From Plantago major (taxonomy: Eukaryota > Streptophyta > Magnoliopsida > Lamiales > Plantaginaceae): a stretch of 64,000 bases of DNA. The position numbers and the translations under genes are program-made. The stretch's first letter is position 1. Every line of letters begins with the position of its first letter. The DNA lies in the NCBI GenBank assembly GCA_026545765.1, contig CM048844.1:8000524-8064523 (forward strand), in the 5' to 3' direction. The notes under the pieces are model-generated. The model worked only from the letters and a program-made list of their open reading frames with translations. It was not told the DNA's origin and did not search any database. This document shows, piece by piece, positions 43,981 through 56,196 of the stretch.

Positions 43981-44204
43981 AGTATACTTTGCTTCTGAAG
44001 ATGTTGAAAATATGATACTGAAAGAATATATGTCGGTTTTTAGATAAGTTACCTAAATAGTATTTAATAGTATAAAATTATATTTTTCAAAATGAAATCT
44101 TAATTAAACTCATTGATAAAAAATTAGGGTTCTCGAAAATTGGGACCTGTGCGGTTAGCGCCTGCACTTCCCTTTAGACCGAGAATATCGGTTGCTGTTT
44201 GGTG

Positions 44205-44302
44205 TTTGTGGTGGGTGGGACCACCACAAATTTTTTTTTAAAAAAAGTAATTGAATGATGGGCGGGCGCCCATCAAGCAACCAGCAGGTTGCTGGTTGCT
44301 TG
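44205..44302. repeat. Two perfect short foldbacks
   Basis: 44205-44230: arms TTTGTGGTGG and CCACCACAAA with a 6-nt loop. 44274-44302: arms CAAGCAACCAGCA and TGCTGGTTGCTTG with a 3-nt loop. Both lie just upstream of a small Harbinger-like ORF. Confidence 0.85.
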
Positions 44303-44511
44303 AAGAAAATGGATAGGGAGGGGACACTCTATTGGGCCTATTTTTTTAAAAATTTCTTTATTTCTTTTAGTAACTTTTTATTATTCTTTCGAAAAAAAAT
44401 AAAAAATAAATCAAAATTTATTTAAAAAAATTATCTTTAAATAGACACCAATATTACTACAATTGAAAAATCCCCTTCTGCTCAAACACAAATCATTTTC
44501 GGTTCTCTCCG

Positions 44512-44727
44512 ATGGATCCAAATGATCCATTTTACCCACACTATTATTCTACTTATGAAAATATGCAAAACTCTCAAGCATTTCCTAGTTATGAAACAAA
44601 TATGGGTACCCAATTTTCTCCAAATCTTACTCAGAATAACCCTCCTAATCTTACTCAAAATAACACTGATCCCGAAGTTGAAACGAATCTTACTCAGAAT
44701 AACCCTCCTAGTAAATGTTTATTTTGA
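44512..44727 (+). CDS. Small ORF resembling the N-terminus of a Harbinger-associated protein (remnant)
   Basis: 71 codons beginning MDPNDPFYPHYYSTYENMQN and continuing with three copies of NLTQNN(PP/TD). Such MDPN...PFYPHY N-termini are familiar from plant proteins linked to PIF/Harbinger transposons (Myb/SANT-like ORFs). No SANT domain or transposase follows, so this looks like a truncated remnant inside a non-autonomous element. I could not find the element's ends with confidence. Confidence 0.4.
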   Translation: MDPNDPFYPHYYSTYENMQNSQAFPSYETNMGTQFSPNLTQNNPPNLTQNNTDPEVETNLTQNNPPSKCLF

Positions 44728-45938
44728 AATTACATTTGAAGCATTGTAATTTTTTTCATGTAATTTAGTATTGTAGTCTTAAATTGCTACATCACCTTGT
44801 ATTTTAATTTTTCAATTTAAGTTAAAGTTTTTTAATATTATATATGATTATTATATTTAATTAGATCTATTATAATTATTTTATGATAATAATGAAAAGA
44901 ATAATTATATTTATTGAATTGGTTGTATTGGTGGGGGTCATGGATAAACTACATTTTATTGTTGTGGTTGGGTTGGTTGGAAGGTATATGAATGAGATAA
45001 AAATTAATTGTTTATTTGAAAGGTTGGGAGGTTGGGTTGGTTAGGTGGTTATGGATATTATTGGTCTTATCTAGCGCTGATAGCAAACTACCTCGATTTG
45101 GAGCTGACCAATCACAGCCTGAGCTGCAGTTAGGCGTTAGCACTCTCTTATCGTTCTCGTGCTAGCAGTATCCAGCAGACTAGCACCATACATTATACAT
45201 ACAGTTCTTCTTGTCATGGTAGCTGCAGCAATCTAAACTTTCATGGTAGTTTGAATTATCACTGAAACTGTGAATACTTCGATTTTCAATTTGCATGTGT
45301 TAATATTAATTTGTTGATTTGATGTTATTTGCATTGCCCTTTTATTTTTATTAAGAAGGATACTTCGATTATTTTGTTAATATTAATTTATCACTGAAAC
45401 TGTGAATACTTCGATTATTTTGTTGCAATTAGTGATGGACTAATGATGATCTATTTCTGATAATACAAGGCGTTCATCCTAACATTATCCTATTACTTGG
45501 TGCATGTAATTTGATCTTGTGAAGAAGAGTCAAGAAATGGGACTATTAGCCTTTATATATTAATTAAAAGTAATAATATAACCAAACAAAAGGCGCGTGG
45601 AGGTTCCCGATTATTTCTCAATTTTGTCTCCTATAGTACAATTCCTCATAAATCTATGAAAAGATCCAGCCTCAGGATATAGCGCGTGAGATACACTCAG
45701 TCAGTCTATCTTGTATTCAAAAATCAAACAAGATATTGTCTCTCTTTCTTTTCACAACTCTTTCCAAGTCTTTTCCCCCAAATCAAAATTTCTTCTCATT
45801 AGATGATTCAATATATGGAACAATGTATATCAATTTTTTAATCTAATCTTGAGCTTCATGTAGATATAATTTACTTTGGATTCGGCTAATATTTGTTTCC
45901 ATGGATGATAGATCCGACATATCTGAAGCACCTTCGTC
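44728..45938. other. No gene seen
   Basis: AT-rich spacer. A short stretch (CACTGAAACTGTGAATACTT) is directly repeated near 45258 and 45390. The rest shows no structure. Confidence 0.45.
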
Positions 45939-46963
45939 GGGAGAAAGGCATTTTTAGTCCCATAATATACCCCCAATGGCGTGTGCACTAGCCCGTTTGG
46001 TCGGCCTGTGATCCTTGGTCCTAAAGTTTTCAAATTTTGGCATCCGTGGTCCTTTTTGCTGACGTGGCACCGGAGTCAACGATTTTTTTCCGATTTTGAC
46101 CGACACGTCACATGCCACGTCACCTCCGATTAAAAATAAATCAAAATCAAAATAAAAAATAACAAAATTAAAAGAAGAATTTACCTAAACACGAACATTT
46201 TGTACCTAATCGTATGAAACGAAAAGGATTGCTACTCGCTATAAATTGACATAAGTCGTCAATCTGCAAGCCAGGTCCCTAGAACTTCCTGATTTCTTAC
46301 AATCTTCTATGAACTTTCGAAAAGTTCAATTCAGTCCCTGTAATATTCTAAAAGTTACAATCAAGTCCGTCAAATTCTCAAAATTAAGGGCTTTCAGTTT
46401 TCATAAACCTCAATCAAGTCCCTGTAAATACAAAACGATTTCCAAAATCTGGAAAGCCCTAAACAAGATCAAATCAAGTCCCAAAAACTTACTGAATTAA
46501 TTCGAGAACTAACAAGATACAAAATTTGACATCCCAAAAGAAGGAAAATGTCAAGGCACATCTAAGAACCAAATGTGTCAACTGTCAACACAACAATAAG
46601 CACTCCAATCCAATCATTCTCCATAAACAGAAAAAAGAGGATCTTTACAAACGTGATGATAACAAAACATTCATTCCGTATCAAACACTTAACAAAACAT
46701 TCATTCCGTATCAAACACTTAAAATTCATTTAATTTTGTTATTTTTTATTTTGACTTTTGATTTATTTTTAATCGGAGGTGACGTGGCATGTGACGTGTC
46801 GGTCAAAATCGGAAAAAAATCGTTGACTCCGGTGCCACGTCAGTAAAAAGGACCACGGACGCCAAAATTTGAAAACTTTAGGACCAAAGATCACAGGGCG
46901 ACCAAACGGGCTAGTGCACACGCCATTGGGGGTATATTTTGAGACTAAAAATGCCTTTCTCCC
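45939..46963. mobile_element. 1.0-kb element with ~215-bp terminal inverted repeats and 10-bp target duplication
   Basis: Ends are GGGAGAAAGGCATTTTTAGT and its inverse GCCTTTCTCCC. The arms (about 45939-46152 and 46757-46963) are about 95% identical by eye, including GACGTGGCACCGGAGTCAAC and ACACGTCACATGCCACGTCA (one substitution). A perfect CACCTTCGTC flanks both sides (45929-45938 and 46964-46973). Long arms and a 9-10-bp duplication indicate a non-autonomous Mutator-like element. The centre has no gene but includes a 30-bp tandem duplication and repeated AATCAAGTCC phrases. Confidence 0.92.
46661..46720. repeat. 30-bp tandem duplication
   Basis: Two exact copies of a unit beginning AACAAAACATTCATTCCGTA (46661-46690 and 46691-46720) inside the Mutator-like element. 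Confidence 0.95.
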
Positions 46964-46973
46964 CACCTTCGTC

Positions 46974-47368
46974 TATGGTGGCTGAGAAGGATTTGGTATG
47001 TTTTGTAGTTTGGTTTGGTTTGGTTTGAACACAAGATGTTCTTGCATTTGTCATGAAAATTCATTAATGAACGTTATATCAAGCTTCAAGCTTTCTGCAC
47101 CAATGGCTTTTGTGAAGTCACGGACTCACGGCAATTTGGATAGGTTAAGGGTAATTCTTATGTGAAATGACTCCTGTATCCTTGGTGCTTTTGTGACAAT
47201 ATATTCACTTAAGATGGTTTCTTTAATTTGTGACAGTATATTCACTAGGATATACTACTATGTTCTACTCATGACTAAGGCTCTGTTCTTTTCAACTGAA
47301 AACTATTTCAGTTCAGTTCAGTTCATTAAATTCATATTATTATTATTATTATTGTTGTTGTTGTTGTT

Positions 47369-47437
<69 letters not shown>

Positions 47438-48663
47438 TTATCATTTATTTACACACCCAATCTTTTGTACGAGGAAAATAAGAAAATTTATCCAATTGAG
47501 TTATTTTCAACTTTTTTTCTTTCTTTCTTTTTAATACGACTTTTAGTAGATCAATGAAATAAAGAGTATAGTTACAATTTGAACTAACAAAAAATCTACA
47601 TGTTCAAAAACTCCAAAACAAGTTAAACCAAACCAAAAGTCGGACCAAACTTTATAAAAATAATATTATATATCACAAATATTGAAAAATGGCATTTATT
47701 CCTCCATATTATCTTCATCGGACTCTATATTATCTTCCTCGGGCTCTATATTGCCTGGAATAGAGCGCCAAATTCTCAATGTTATCTCCTTGCACTCGCT
47801 CATCGCTTTCTTTCCTTGTCGGGTTCAATAAATCATTATCCACTCCACCTTGACGTTGATATCATGTTGCAAAACTAGACAAAGAAGCTTTATCTGACGA
47901 TTAAAATTCGGTTTTAATCGAGTTATCATTCTCATATTGTTTTCCACGCGGTTGGTTTTAAAGTTTGTTATACAATAATAAATAAAAATGTAAAGTGACA
48001 GAAAAAAGAGTAGGAATAATGTGAGAAAGATGACAAAAATAATATATTTTTATAATTGTGATTATATATACCATCATATAATTGTTATTATTATTACACA
48101 ATAATTTCTTGATTCGATTAGTTTGATTTGATTCGATTCAGATTAAGTTCGAAGAATTTGATTGAAAATACTTGAGCCTAAAGGAGGCACTCCATGGATT
48201 ATATGCAATTCAACACGCGTATTATTAATGTATAAGAAATAGTGTAATTTTAACAAAACATAATACTTCTTCCGTCAAGTCTCATATTTTACATTTTAAC
48301 TTTTTTCGGTCAACCGTCTATAACTTTGACTACGAATTAAATTCAACGGAAAATGTAAAATGTTCAATTAAAATATATTATGATACTTTATGGACTAAAG
48401 TTTAATAATATAATTTAATTAAAAAAATTATATTTGCGGTTTAAGATTAATTATTGAAACAATGAAACAAAACTCAGTTCGTTTGATCAAAAGATTTGGT
48501 GTAATTAATTACTACAGTAATCATTAACCAAGTTAATAATCAGTTGCAAACTATACGTGAATCTAATCACTTAAAACATACCTGGAAATTACTTTAGTTC
48601 GATCCACGATAACACACACATATATATAGCCATTAAAATCAACCTAGCTCTGATTCATAAGTA
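46974..48663. other. No gene seen
   Basis: AT-rich spacer with a single end of the 43.7-kb MITE family near 47277 and a trinucleotide microsatellite. Confidence 0.5.
47335..47440. repeat. Compound ATT/TTG/AAT trinucleotide microsatellite
   Basis: TTA repeats, then TTG, then AAT, then TTA again. The poly-Leu/poly-Ile open frame across it is not a gene. Confidence 0.95.
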
Positions 48664-48924
48664 TTATGCTTTGCAATGGCGATAAACAAGGCACAAGAAC
48701 AAACGTCAAAAAAGGTTGGGATATATTTATCACAACCGGTTTTCTCATGCGGACAATTATATTTTGCGTTGTCAAGAGTGCGAAGATCATCAACGATCAG
48801 GGTATTAATTAGGCCGCCTACAGTAGACTCCGATGACCACACAAAGACAAGGAATGTTGTATATACACAGAAATCTTACAAAATCAAAGCTAAGATTAGG
48901 CAATATATAAACATTTTAACTTTT
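48664..48924 (+). pseudogene. C-terminal fragment of a Helitron (PIF1-like) helicase
   Basis: The frame FAMAINKAQEQTSKKVGIYL, then PVFSCGQLYFALSRVR, then TRNVVY matches the end of Helitron Rep/helicase proteins, including the last helicase motif (QLYxALSR). A stop lies three codons before it, so only about 65 codons of the roughly 1,300-1,500-residue protein remain. No Helitron terminus (3' hairpin plus CTRR) was located. Cys stands where His is usual before GQLY. Confidence 0.85.
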
Positions 48925-50274
48925 TAATTGCGATTGAGAACAATACAATATGAAATACTATCTTTTCTTTTGTACATTGTTATAATATTAATCAACTTTG
49001 ACAATTAATCATAAGTTTACATAGATATCTATAAAATTGTATTGGGACAGATCAAGTATAACTTAGCAAGCCATAGAGCAAGACTAGAATACGCTTGTAC
49101 GCGTGTGACGTAATTTCTAGTAACTATATAAGTGTGTGTACGAATTAGGTTTAGCCCTTTTGCTATTATTAGCATTTTGGCCCCTTGAGTGTTAAATTTT
49201 GCAAAATGCCCTAGTTTTCGTTTGTGGGCCTTTTGCCCCTGAAATATTTGGTGCAATTTGTCCTTAAACCATAGAGTTTGTATGTATGATTTTCTTATGA
49301 TATATAAGTATTTAAAATCATTTAAAATTTGCTCCTTCTAAATCAATTAAAATCTTAACTTGGGGCGGAGCTAGGTTGTTGTTTATTGGACATTTCATAT
49401 GGTTTCACGATATAAATGACATTTTTTAAATGTTATGAATAACCAATGTTACACCATTTAATAAAATATTTGGGGTTGTTATATTACGTCCCAGTCTCTA
49501 AAAAATCATAACATGGATTTTTGTCCAAAAGAAAGAAAATATATATTCCAATAGTGACATTCTTGGGTTCTTTGACATTCTTTCTTGTGAATTACCTGAC
49601 CGGCTACGGCCTACAAATATATATGGGCCTAATATTTGGTTGAGTATAGAAAGCCCACAGCACGTACATGCCAACCTACCCAAGAGATAGCCCATCAGGG
49701 TCCTGGGCTGGATTGTTTGATCTTTTAGAATCGACTGATCTCACATTTTCATTTTCAATTTGTACACGTTACTTTCATTAAATCCCACACCATACCTTAA
49801 TCTTCTTGTAAAAAATAATAATGTTACATCTGGCTGGAAATGGTGGGAGTGTAGTAAGAATGATAAAAGTGTTTGTTATTACCCCCTCCCTTTCTTTACA
49901 AGTGATAAAATCTTATTATTTCACACTCAGCAAAAAGAAGAATATTGTATAAACTATTAATGATATCAAAATAAACTTTGGACACTAGTAATATCTCCTG
50001 CACTATTTTCATAAAGAGACTAAAAGGAAACAACGAACGTTATGGTTATAACTCATAAACATTATGAGTTTTTTTAAAAAATATCAATATTATAGATACA
50101 AATAAGAATGTGTATAAAATGTTCACTTGCAATATATTTAATATTGTTAAAACATTACACTTATAGTTAATAACATTAATCGGTCTATCAGTAATACATG
50201 TTTTTTCAATTTTTTCAAGACTTTAGGTATATTATTATGATTACCACACAAAATTTTAGAAGGTATAGCCTCAC

Positions 50275-50337
<63 letters not shown>

Positions 50338-51182
50338 TGAACATTTTATGTGTATATATGACAGTACCAATACTTTTGTTAAAATCGCTCATATTTCTAT
50401 ATGTAAATGATATATTTGTGGTACCTTTTAATCTAAAAAACTATTGAGTCATTATCCTGAGATACGGTATAGAGATTAAATGAGACATAAATATTACAGT
50501 TATTCAAAAATATTAAAAGTCTTACTAATAATATTGATGATATAAATATACATAAAAAAATGTTATAAAATGCTCACTCATAAAATAATACTTATATTGT
50601 TTAAAACATTAAATATATACTTAATAATATTAATACGCATTTTAGATTTTTTACTGATAGACGTGTATTCCAATACTTGCCAAACCGATCCATGTGAGAG
50701 TGACTTCTATTATTATGATTATGGAAAAGAATAAAAAGACAAAGAAGCTAGCATTAATGATGATGTAGTATTATGGTTGTGAACGCGTATTGGCAATAGT
50801 ATGTACGTACGTGTGTATAATCCAAAAATGAATGAAGATAAAAAGATAGAATGAAGAGGACCCACACGGCAACGCGTGGTGGAGCAGTTTCCTATGTAGT
50901 TAAAATTACCATGATGATAATATTTTCATATGATACGATATACTAATGATATCATCAAGAAAATTGACGCCGTTTGTGTTGTTATTATCTACCTTAACAC
51001 CCTTTTTATCCTTCACTCATCACCCTGCTCTCCCATACCTTTCCACCCTTACCCTACCATTATTTTCCTTTACCACTCCCATTACAATTGCCGCCCGTAA
51101 CTAAGATTTCAAGAGTTTAATTCACCTAGGAATAGTTTATATTCTCTATAGAATTTCCCAGTTTGTCGGACTTCAGAAACCT
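48925..51182. other. No gene seen
   Basis: AT-rich spacer. Around 49140-49260 a phrase (TTTGGCCCCTTGAG, TTGCAAAATGCCC, GGCCTTTTGCCCCTG) resembles one end of a DNA element without its partner. Confidence 0.45.
50277..50335. repeat. TA microsatellite
   Basis: About 59 bases of TA repeat. Confidence 0.97.
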
Positions 51183-51970
51183 TGTTAGATACGTAAGTGT
51201 AAAATTTCTGGGTATGTTGAAAACACTCACAGAATTTTTATTCCAGTGTTCTGGAAACACTGAGTTTCTTCAGTGTTCTGGATACACTAGATAATGTATC
51301 ACACTTTGAATATTTAATCTGTGCAGATATTTTAGGACAAAAGATCTCGTAGAATCCAAGATGTATATACAAGTCGAAGTTAACAAGGAGTTTGAGTTCG
51401 AGTTGTGTTAGGCAAGGAAGATGAAGTCTACAAGAATTCTACTTACAAGATCATAACAACATTGATGTAGGACTCTACTGATTATCAGGCAGTTCACAAT
51501 CTTATAAATAGAGAGTCACACATCGAAGACAAATTACGTGAAGCAAGCAAGAAAACCTTGAGTTTATATCTCGTAGATTCGCATATTTGTCATCCAGTTT
51601 TCTGAGTTATGTCTAGCTAGAATTCTCTGTTTGTTTCAGAGATTGATAGGTAGATTGGTAGAGGTAGTTCTTTACGATTACTCAGTTGTTTTGTATCTAG
51701 AGATATTCGCAAGAATAGATCTAGAGTAGTTCTTGTGTATTCATTATCAACCAACGTATAGTGGATACTGTTCGCCTTGAGGCTCGGTGGATTATAGCAA
51801 TATAATATGCTAGAAACTTATATCTTGTCTTGTTTATTTCCGCTGTTCATTCTGTATTAAGTTTGAGTATAAGTTTCTTAGGGTTATCGAAGGTTAGTGT
51901 CTTGATAACACTGGAAACTGTTTAACACAGATTTCGATGTTCTCGGTACACTGAACTTCCTGTCGTAGTT
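51183..51970 (+). other. Possible LTR fragment or other polymerase II promoter region
   Basis: More GC-rich than its flanks, starting near TGTTAGATACG. It has a strong TATA motif (TATAAATA, 51503-51510, followed by GAGAG), repeated CAGTGTTCTGGA(A/T)ACACT motifs and no open frame: the pattern of a retroelement LTR. I could not define both ends or a target duplication. Confidence 0.35.
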
Positions 51971-52449
51971 AGTTTAGTATTGAATCCCGGTCCAGTTACT
52001 ATTTCAAGACGGATTGATAAAAATGAAAAACATATAAAACCTCATTTTTATGATGGTCACATTTCTTTGTGGAAATCAAATTATGTATACTTGCTAGGAT
52101 GATAATAATCACATGTTGCACTCTGTCTCCACAATGCAGGATACAAGCCGACTGTTTGACATCTGTTAAAATGTTTCGGGTATTTGTTTTGTAGGGAAAA
52201 TTACATATACTACCCCTTAAATTGACTCCATTTCAGATTCCCCCAGATTGACTTAATTTACAGATAGACCCATTTTTTTACAAAGGAGAATTCTAACAAT
52301 TACATCCAACCCCAAAAGTCAAAATTTTCTCCTATTTTATCTTTTCTTTATAATTCCATAATTACATTAGTTTTAGTTTATTGCAAAATAAGCCCTGACA
52401 GTTTTCAATTTTTATAAAAAGATACCCAAAAATTTTACTTATTAAAATT

Positions 52450-52690
52450 TTAACCCTCCTTCTCCACCACCCACCACACCACCACCACCACCTACCACAC
52501 CGCCACCAACACCACCACTGCCAACACCACCACACCACCACCACCCACCACACCACCACCAACACCCGCCAACACCACCACCACCACCACCACTACCGGA
52601 GCTTCCATGGCGGAAGCAAGCTCTGTTACAGAGCTTCCATGGTGGACAGAGCTTCCATGGAGCTTCCGCCATGGAAGCTCTTTTACAGAT
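52450..52690. repeat. CCACCA tract and AGCTTCCATGG repeats
   Basis: 52460-52605 is CCACCA/CCAACA low-complexity sequence. 52605-52680 holds four direct or inverted copies of GAGCTTCCATGG. The same motif reappears at 60245-60272 beyond the CACTA insertion, confirming that both sides belonged to one sequence. Confidence 0.8.
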
Positions 52691-52719
52691 CTTCGATCAC
52701 TACAAAAAAAATACACTGT

Positions 52720-53145
52720 TTAGCGATGGATAAATCCGTCGCTAAACAGTGCGGATTCCGTCGCCCCACTGGGCCTTTGACGACGGATAGATAATCCGTC
52801 GTCCAATTCGCGACAGATTGGACGACAGATTAAAATATTTGACATTTTTTTTTAATCGATTATTGGCGACGGATAGAATCTATCCGTCGCCAAATATAAC
52901 GACGGATAGCTTCTATTTCCGTCGCTATATGGGACGACGGATAGAAGCTATCCGTCGTTATATTTGGCGACGGATAGATTCTATCCGTCGCCAAATATAT
53001 TATTGGAATTAGTGACGGAATCTGGAATTCCGTCACTAATTCCGTCACTATTTATTCCGTCACTATTAATCCGTCACTATTTTATTCCGTCATTGTTAAT
53101 CCGTCACTATCTATCCGTCACTATTTATTTCATATTAATCCCTGT
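52720..53145. repeat. CACTA 3' subterminal repeats with a perfect 52-bp foldback
   Basis: Many ATCCGTCGC/GCGACGGAT motifs. 52865-52916 is the exact reverse complement of 52941-52992 (loop 24 nt). From 53013 to 53145 follows an array of AATTCCGTCACTA/ATCCGTCACTAT units. Subterminal repeats like these are transposase-binding sites in En/Spm. Confidence 0.9.
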
Positions 53146-53304
53146 TTTTCGTAGTTCACCTATTTAATCAATATAATATTCGATAATAAACAATAATACG
53201 GAAAATATTTCAATAAATGATAAATAATATAAAGTAATATCCGGAGCAGGAGAAATTATCCGAACAAGTGTAAATATAATAAATCTGAACGTACATGAAC
53301 ATAA

Positions 53305-54180
53305 CTAGCTACCAGACGGGGGTGGGGGCTGGCCGAACCGGGACATGAACTTCTCCATCTGTAACCGAAGGCGCTCGTTCTCCTCCCTTCATTCTCTGTC
53401 GCGACGCTCCATCTCGTCCCTTTGTTGTTCAATCTCTTGAGTTAGCCGAGTAACCTGTTCCCGGACCTGCGACTGCACCATTTTCGAGACCTGGTCCTGT
53501 GTGTAAACCGGACATCTAGACTGCTGGGATGATGATGAGGAGCACCCCGGACTAGCCAAGCTCAAACCGAGGCTCCCGAGTCCATATATTCGTCCTTTGC
53601 CGTCCGGTTTGTTGACCTCTAGGAAGATGTTGTCAACTTGTTCAGTTGACAACACATCACCCGTCTCGTCCTCCTGCCTCGCCACCTGAGCATCAACCTC
53701 AGCCTGAAATCGTAAATAGCAGATATCGTGATCGCCATCTGTTTTCAAAAATAACTTGTAATAGTGTACAAATATGAAATTTAAGCAACATAAACATACC
53801 GCAATAGACGAGGCCCGGCAGTCGGTCCATACCCCGCCCTTCTGCTTGTCCTTCTTGAAGATGTCATACTTGGATGTGACCTCCCCCCGTGCGATATGAA
53901 CAACATATATAGTCAACAATTTATTATCTCACAATTAAGTAATCAGAGACACAATACATACACGTAATGGTAGATTGAAAAAAAAACATATATATACATA
54001 CCGATTGGTAATAATCAGTGACAGTAGATCGCCTCCCAAGGTGGTGAATGGCCCTCCCTGCCGCATCGATCGAGACGCCGGTTACATGCATTGATGTAAG
54101 CAATGTCCTCGGACATCGATTCGCCAAGAGAAGCATCCCAAAGGGCGCTCCTGCATCAACTCGTGGAGGCATTGGGCCAC
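53305..54180 (-). pseudogene. CACTA second ORF, plant transposase PF03004 (Ptta/En-Spm) family
   Basis: Fragments in order on the minus strand: GGPMPPRVDAGAPFGMLLLA to STVTDYYQS (54180-54000, donor GTATGT); EVTSKYDIFKKDKQKGGVWT (about 53885-53804, donor GTATGT); then QAEVDAQVARQEDETGDV, FLEVNKPDGKGRIYGLGSLG and a Gln/Glu/Arg-rich coiled-coil tail. The GRIYGLGS motif is the family hallmark. An in-frame TGA at 53389-53391 interrupts the tail, which stays in frame to SRFGQPPPPSGS and ends at 53305, so the stop truncates only about 28 residues. Its first exon is probably in the GC-rich 55100-55310 area but could not be read cleanly. Confidence 0.75.
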
Positions 54181-54389
54181 CCGATCTGAATGGCCTTCCA
54201 TGCAGACCATATCCTCAGATAGCTTTAGATCCCACAGTCTCGTAAACACGCCATATCTGTGGGATCAACCTGCTGGGAATGAAGTACTCCTTCTACATTC
54301 CCAATTTCATACAACATCCAAAGTCAATACATACATATATAACGTCACCATGTTACATCAATTTAATAAGATATAACAACATCACAGAT

Positions 54390-54735
54390 ATGGTGACTAA
54401 CATATCACCCAAACAAAGTGGCTAACATACCACCCAAACAAAGTGGCTAATTAACATACAACTCACATTGTCCTAAATTTTACTAACACAATGTTGACTA
54501 ACATATCACCCAAACAAAGTGGCTAACATACCACTCACATTGTCCTAAATTTTACTAACACAATGGTGACTAACATATCACCCAAACAAAGTGGCTAACA
54601 TACCACTCACATATAGTGGCTAACATACCACTCACATTGTCCTAAATTTTACTAACACAATGGTGACTAACATATCACCCAAATAAAGTGGCTAACATAC
54701 CACTCACATACAATGGCTAACATACCACTCATATT
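54390..54735. repeat. Tandem repeat array inside the CACTA element
   Basis: Units built from GTGACTAACATATCACCCAA, ACAAAGTGGCTAACATACCA and CTCACATTGTCCTAAATTTT recur about four times with deletions; unit length is about 70 bp when complete. It lies between the two transposase parts, probably in an intron. Confidence 0.85.
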
Positions 54736-54927
54736 AAAACGATTATAATTACAAACAAAGGAATGTCATATTTTAACTTACCTCACCATCAAGTACTCGG
54801 CCTCATGCGGTCCGAGATGTGAGACCAACACTCACCACCCGCCTCGGTGGCTCTCTCCGCCCAGGAAGATGTCACCTAGTTTGTTGTGGACCTCCAGAGG
54901 CCATATAATCATGTATAATGTATAAGA

Positions 54928-55030
<103 letters not shown>

Positions 55031-55424
55031 CTTTAGTACAACAATTTATACTTGTCAACTGTCATAAGTTATGTTTTACATATTTAAGAAGAATGTATAA
55101 TACTTACTTGGCAGGACCAGCAGGAAAAATCGTCATGGTCGCCCTCCTGTATGTGTCTGTGCTGCCTGGTAGAGCCCCGGCTGCTCTCTCCTGCTGGGGA
55201 GTCTCAGGAATCCGAGACCTGCGCCACGACTACAGAGCCCTCCCCGACTGCCCCCACCCAAAGACTATCATGCGGCTGCCTGTGTGTGGGCGATAGTCGT
55301 GGTCTCACACGACATCAATGTAAACATGTAACAGATACAATAAAATGTGTTAGTACCAGTTATAATAACACATATAATTACTCAAATGTTATCAACTACT
55401 AACTAGTTATAATACACATAATAT

Positions 55425-56165
55425 ACCGTTATCGCCGTCCTCTAAGTCTACATATTGGTCCTCGTGCAGATCAAACAACTCATCATCTGCTTCTATGGGA
55501 TTTTCTGCTTTTTTATCGACATCCTCTTGTTGGTACGAGTTGGTAATTGAGTCGTCTTTCTCAATGTACTCCACTTTCGAGCGAATAGGTACATGACTAA
55601 CCATTCCGCCTTATCGCGTTTCCTGCTTGGATATTCAAGAAACACCACTTGTCGTGCTTGAGTCGCCAGAATAAATGGTTCATACTTGGTTCGGTACCTC
55701 TTCTTTTGGTTCACATCAACCATTTCATACTGCTCGTTCTTCCTTGTACCTCCTGGATTAGGATCATACCACTCAACATCAAACAAGAAGGTTCGTTTCA
55801 ATGGCAAGCCGGAATATTCAATCCTCAATATTCTTTTTAGCTTGCCATGGAAATCAAACAAAGCAGCGTCTCCATAATCTTCTGCACCCTTAACACACAC
55901 CCCGGAGTTGCTTATCGCCATGGCCGTGTTACATTCAGTCGTATGGAACCTAAGGCCATTGACTATATAACCTGGGAATGTGTAGACCTTTTTGAATGGC
56001 CCTTTTGCGAGAGCCTTTAAGTATATGCATGTGACGTTGTTAATAGGATTCCGGACATAGTCTCGGAACCAACTGAAATGCAGAGGAATTTTTGAGTCAA
56101 GTAGTTCCTCTAGTGTATCCTCTGTCATCTGAGGATTTTCTTCCAAACAACGCTTTTTGAAAAAA
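55425..56165 (-). pseudogene. CACTA transposase, DUF4216 C-terminal part (frameshifted)
   Basis: Reads ENPQMTEDTLEELLDSK, FSWFRDYVRNP, GPFKKVYTFPGYIVNGLRFH and FDVEWYDPNPGG, the signature of the DUF4216 region that ends TNP2-type transposases. At about 55605, after RDKAEWL, the frame shifts; the tail continues in another frame (MVSHVPIRSKVEY...) to an acidic region and a possible donor at about 55425. It belongs to the same gene as 57122-59058, with an acceptor (TGTTTGCAG) at 56166. Confidence 0.85.
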
Positions 56166-56196
56166 CTGCAAACATTGATTCGATGATAAGTCTATA

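Noticed and set aside
47193..47534. Open frame with poly-Leu and poly-Ile
   Set aside because: Read-through of a trinucleotide microsatellite.
49140..49260. Sequence with TTGCAAAATGCCC and GGCCTTTTGCCCC resembling an element end
   Set aside because: No matching inverted or direct copy in the window, so no boundary can be set.
52362..52716. Minus-strand Gly/Val-rich open frames
   Set aside because: Again produced by a CCACCA tract; no start context and no conserved protein.
54390..54735. Tandem array considered as CRISPR-like
   Set aside because: The units lack constant repeats with unique spacers, and the context is a plant CACTA element.
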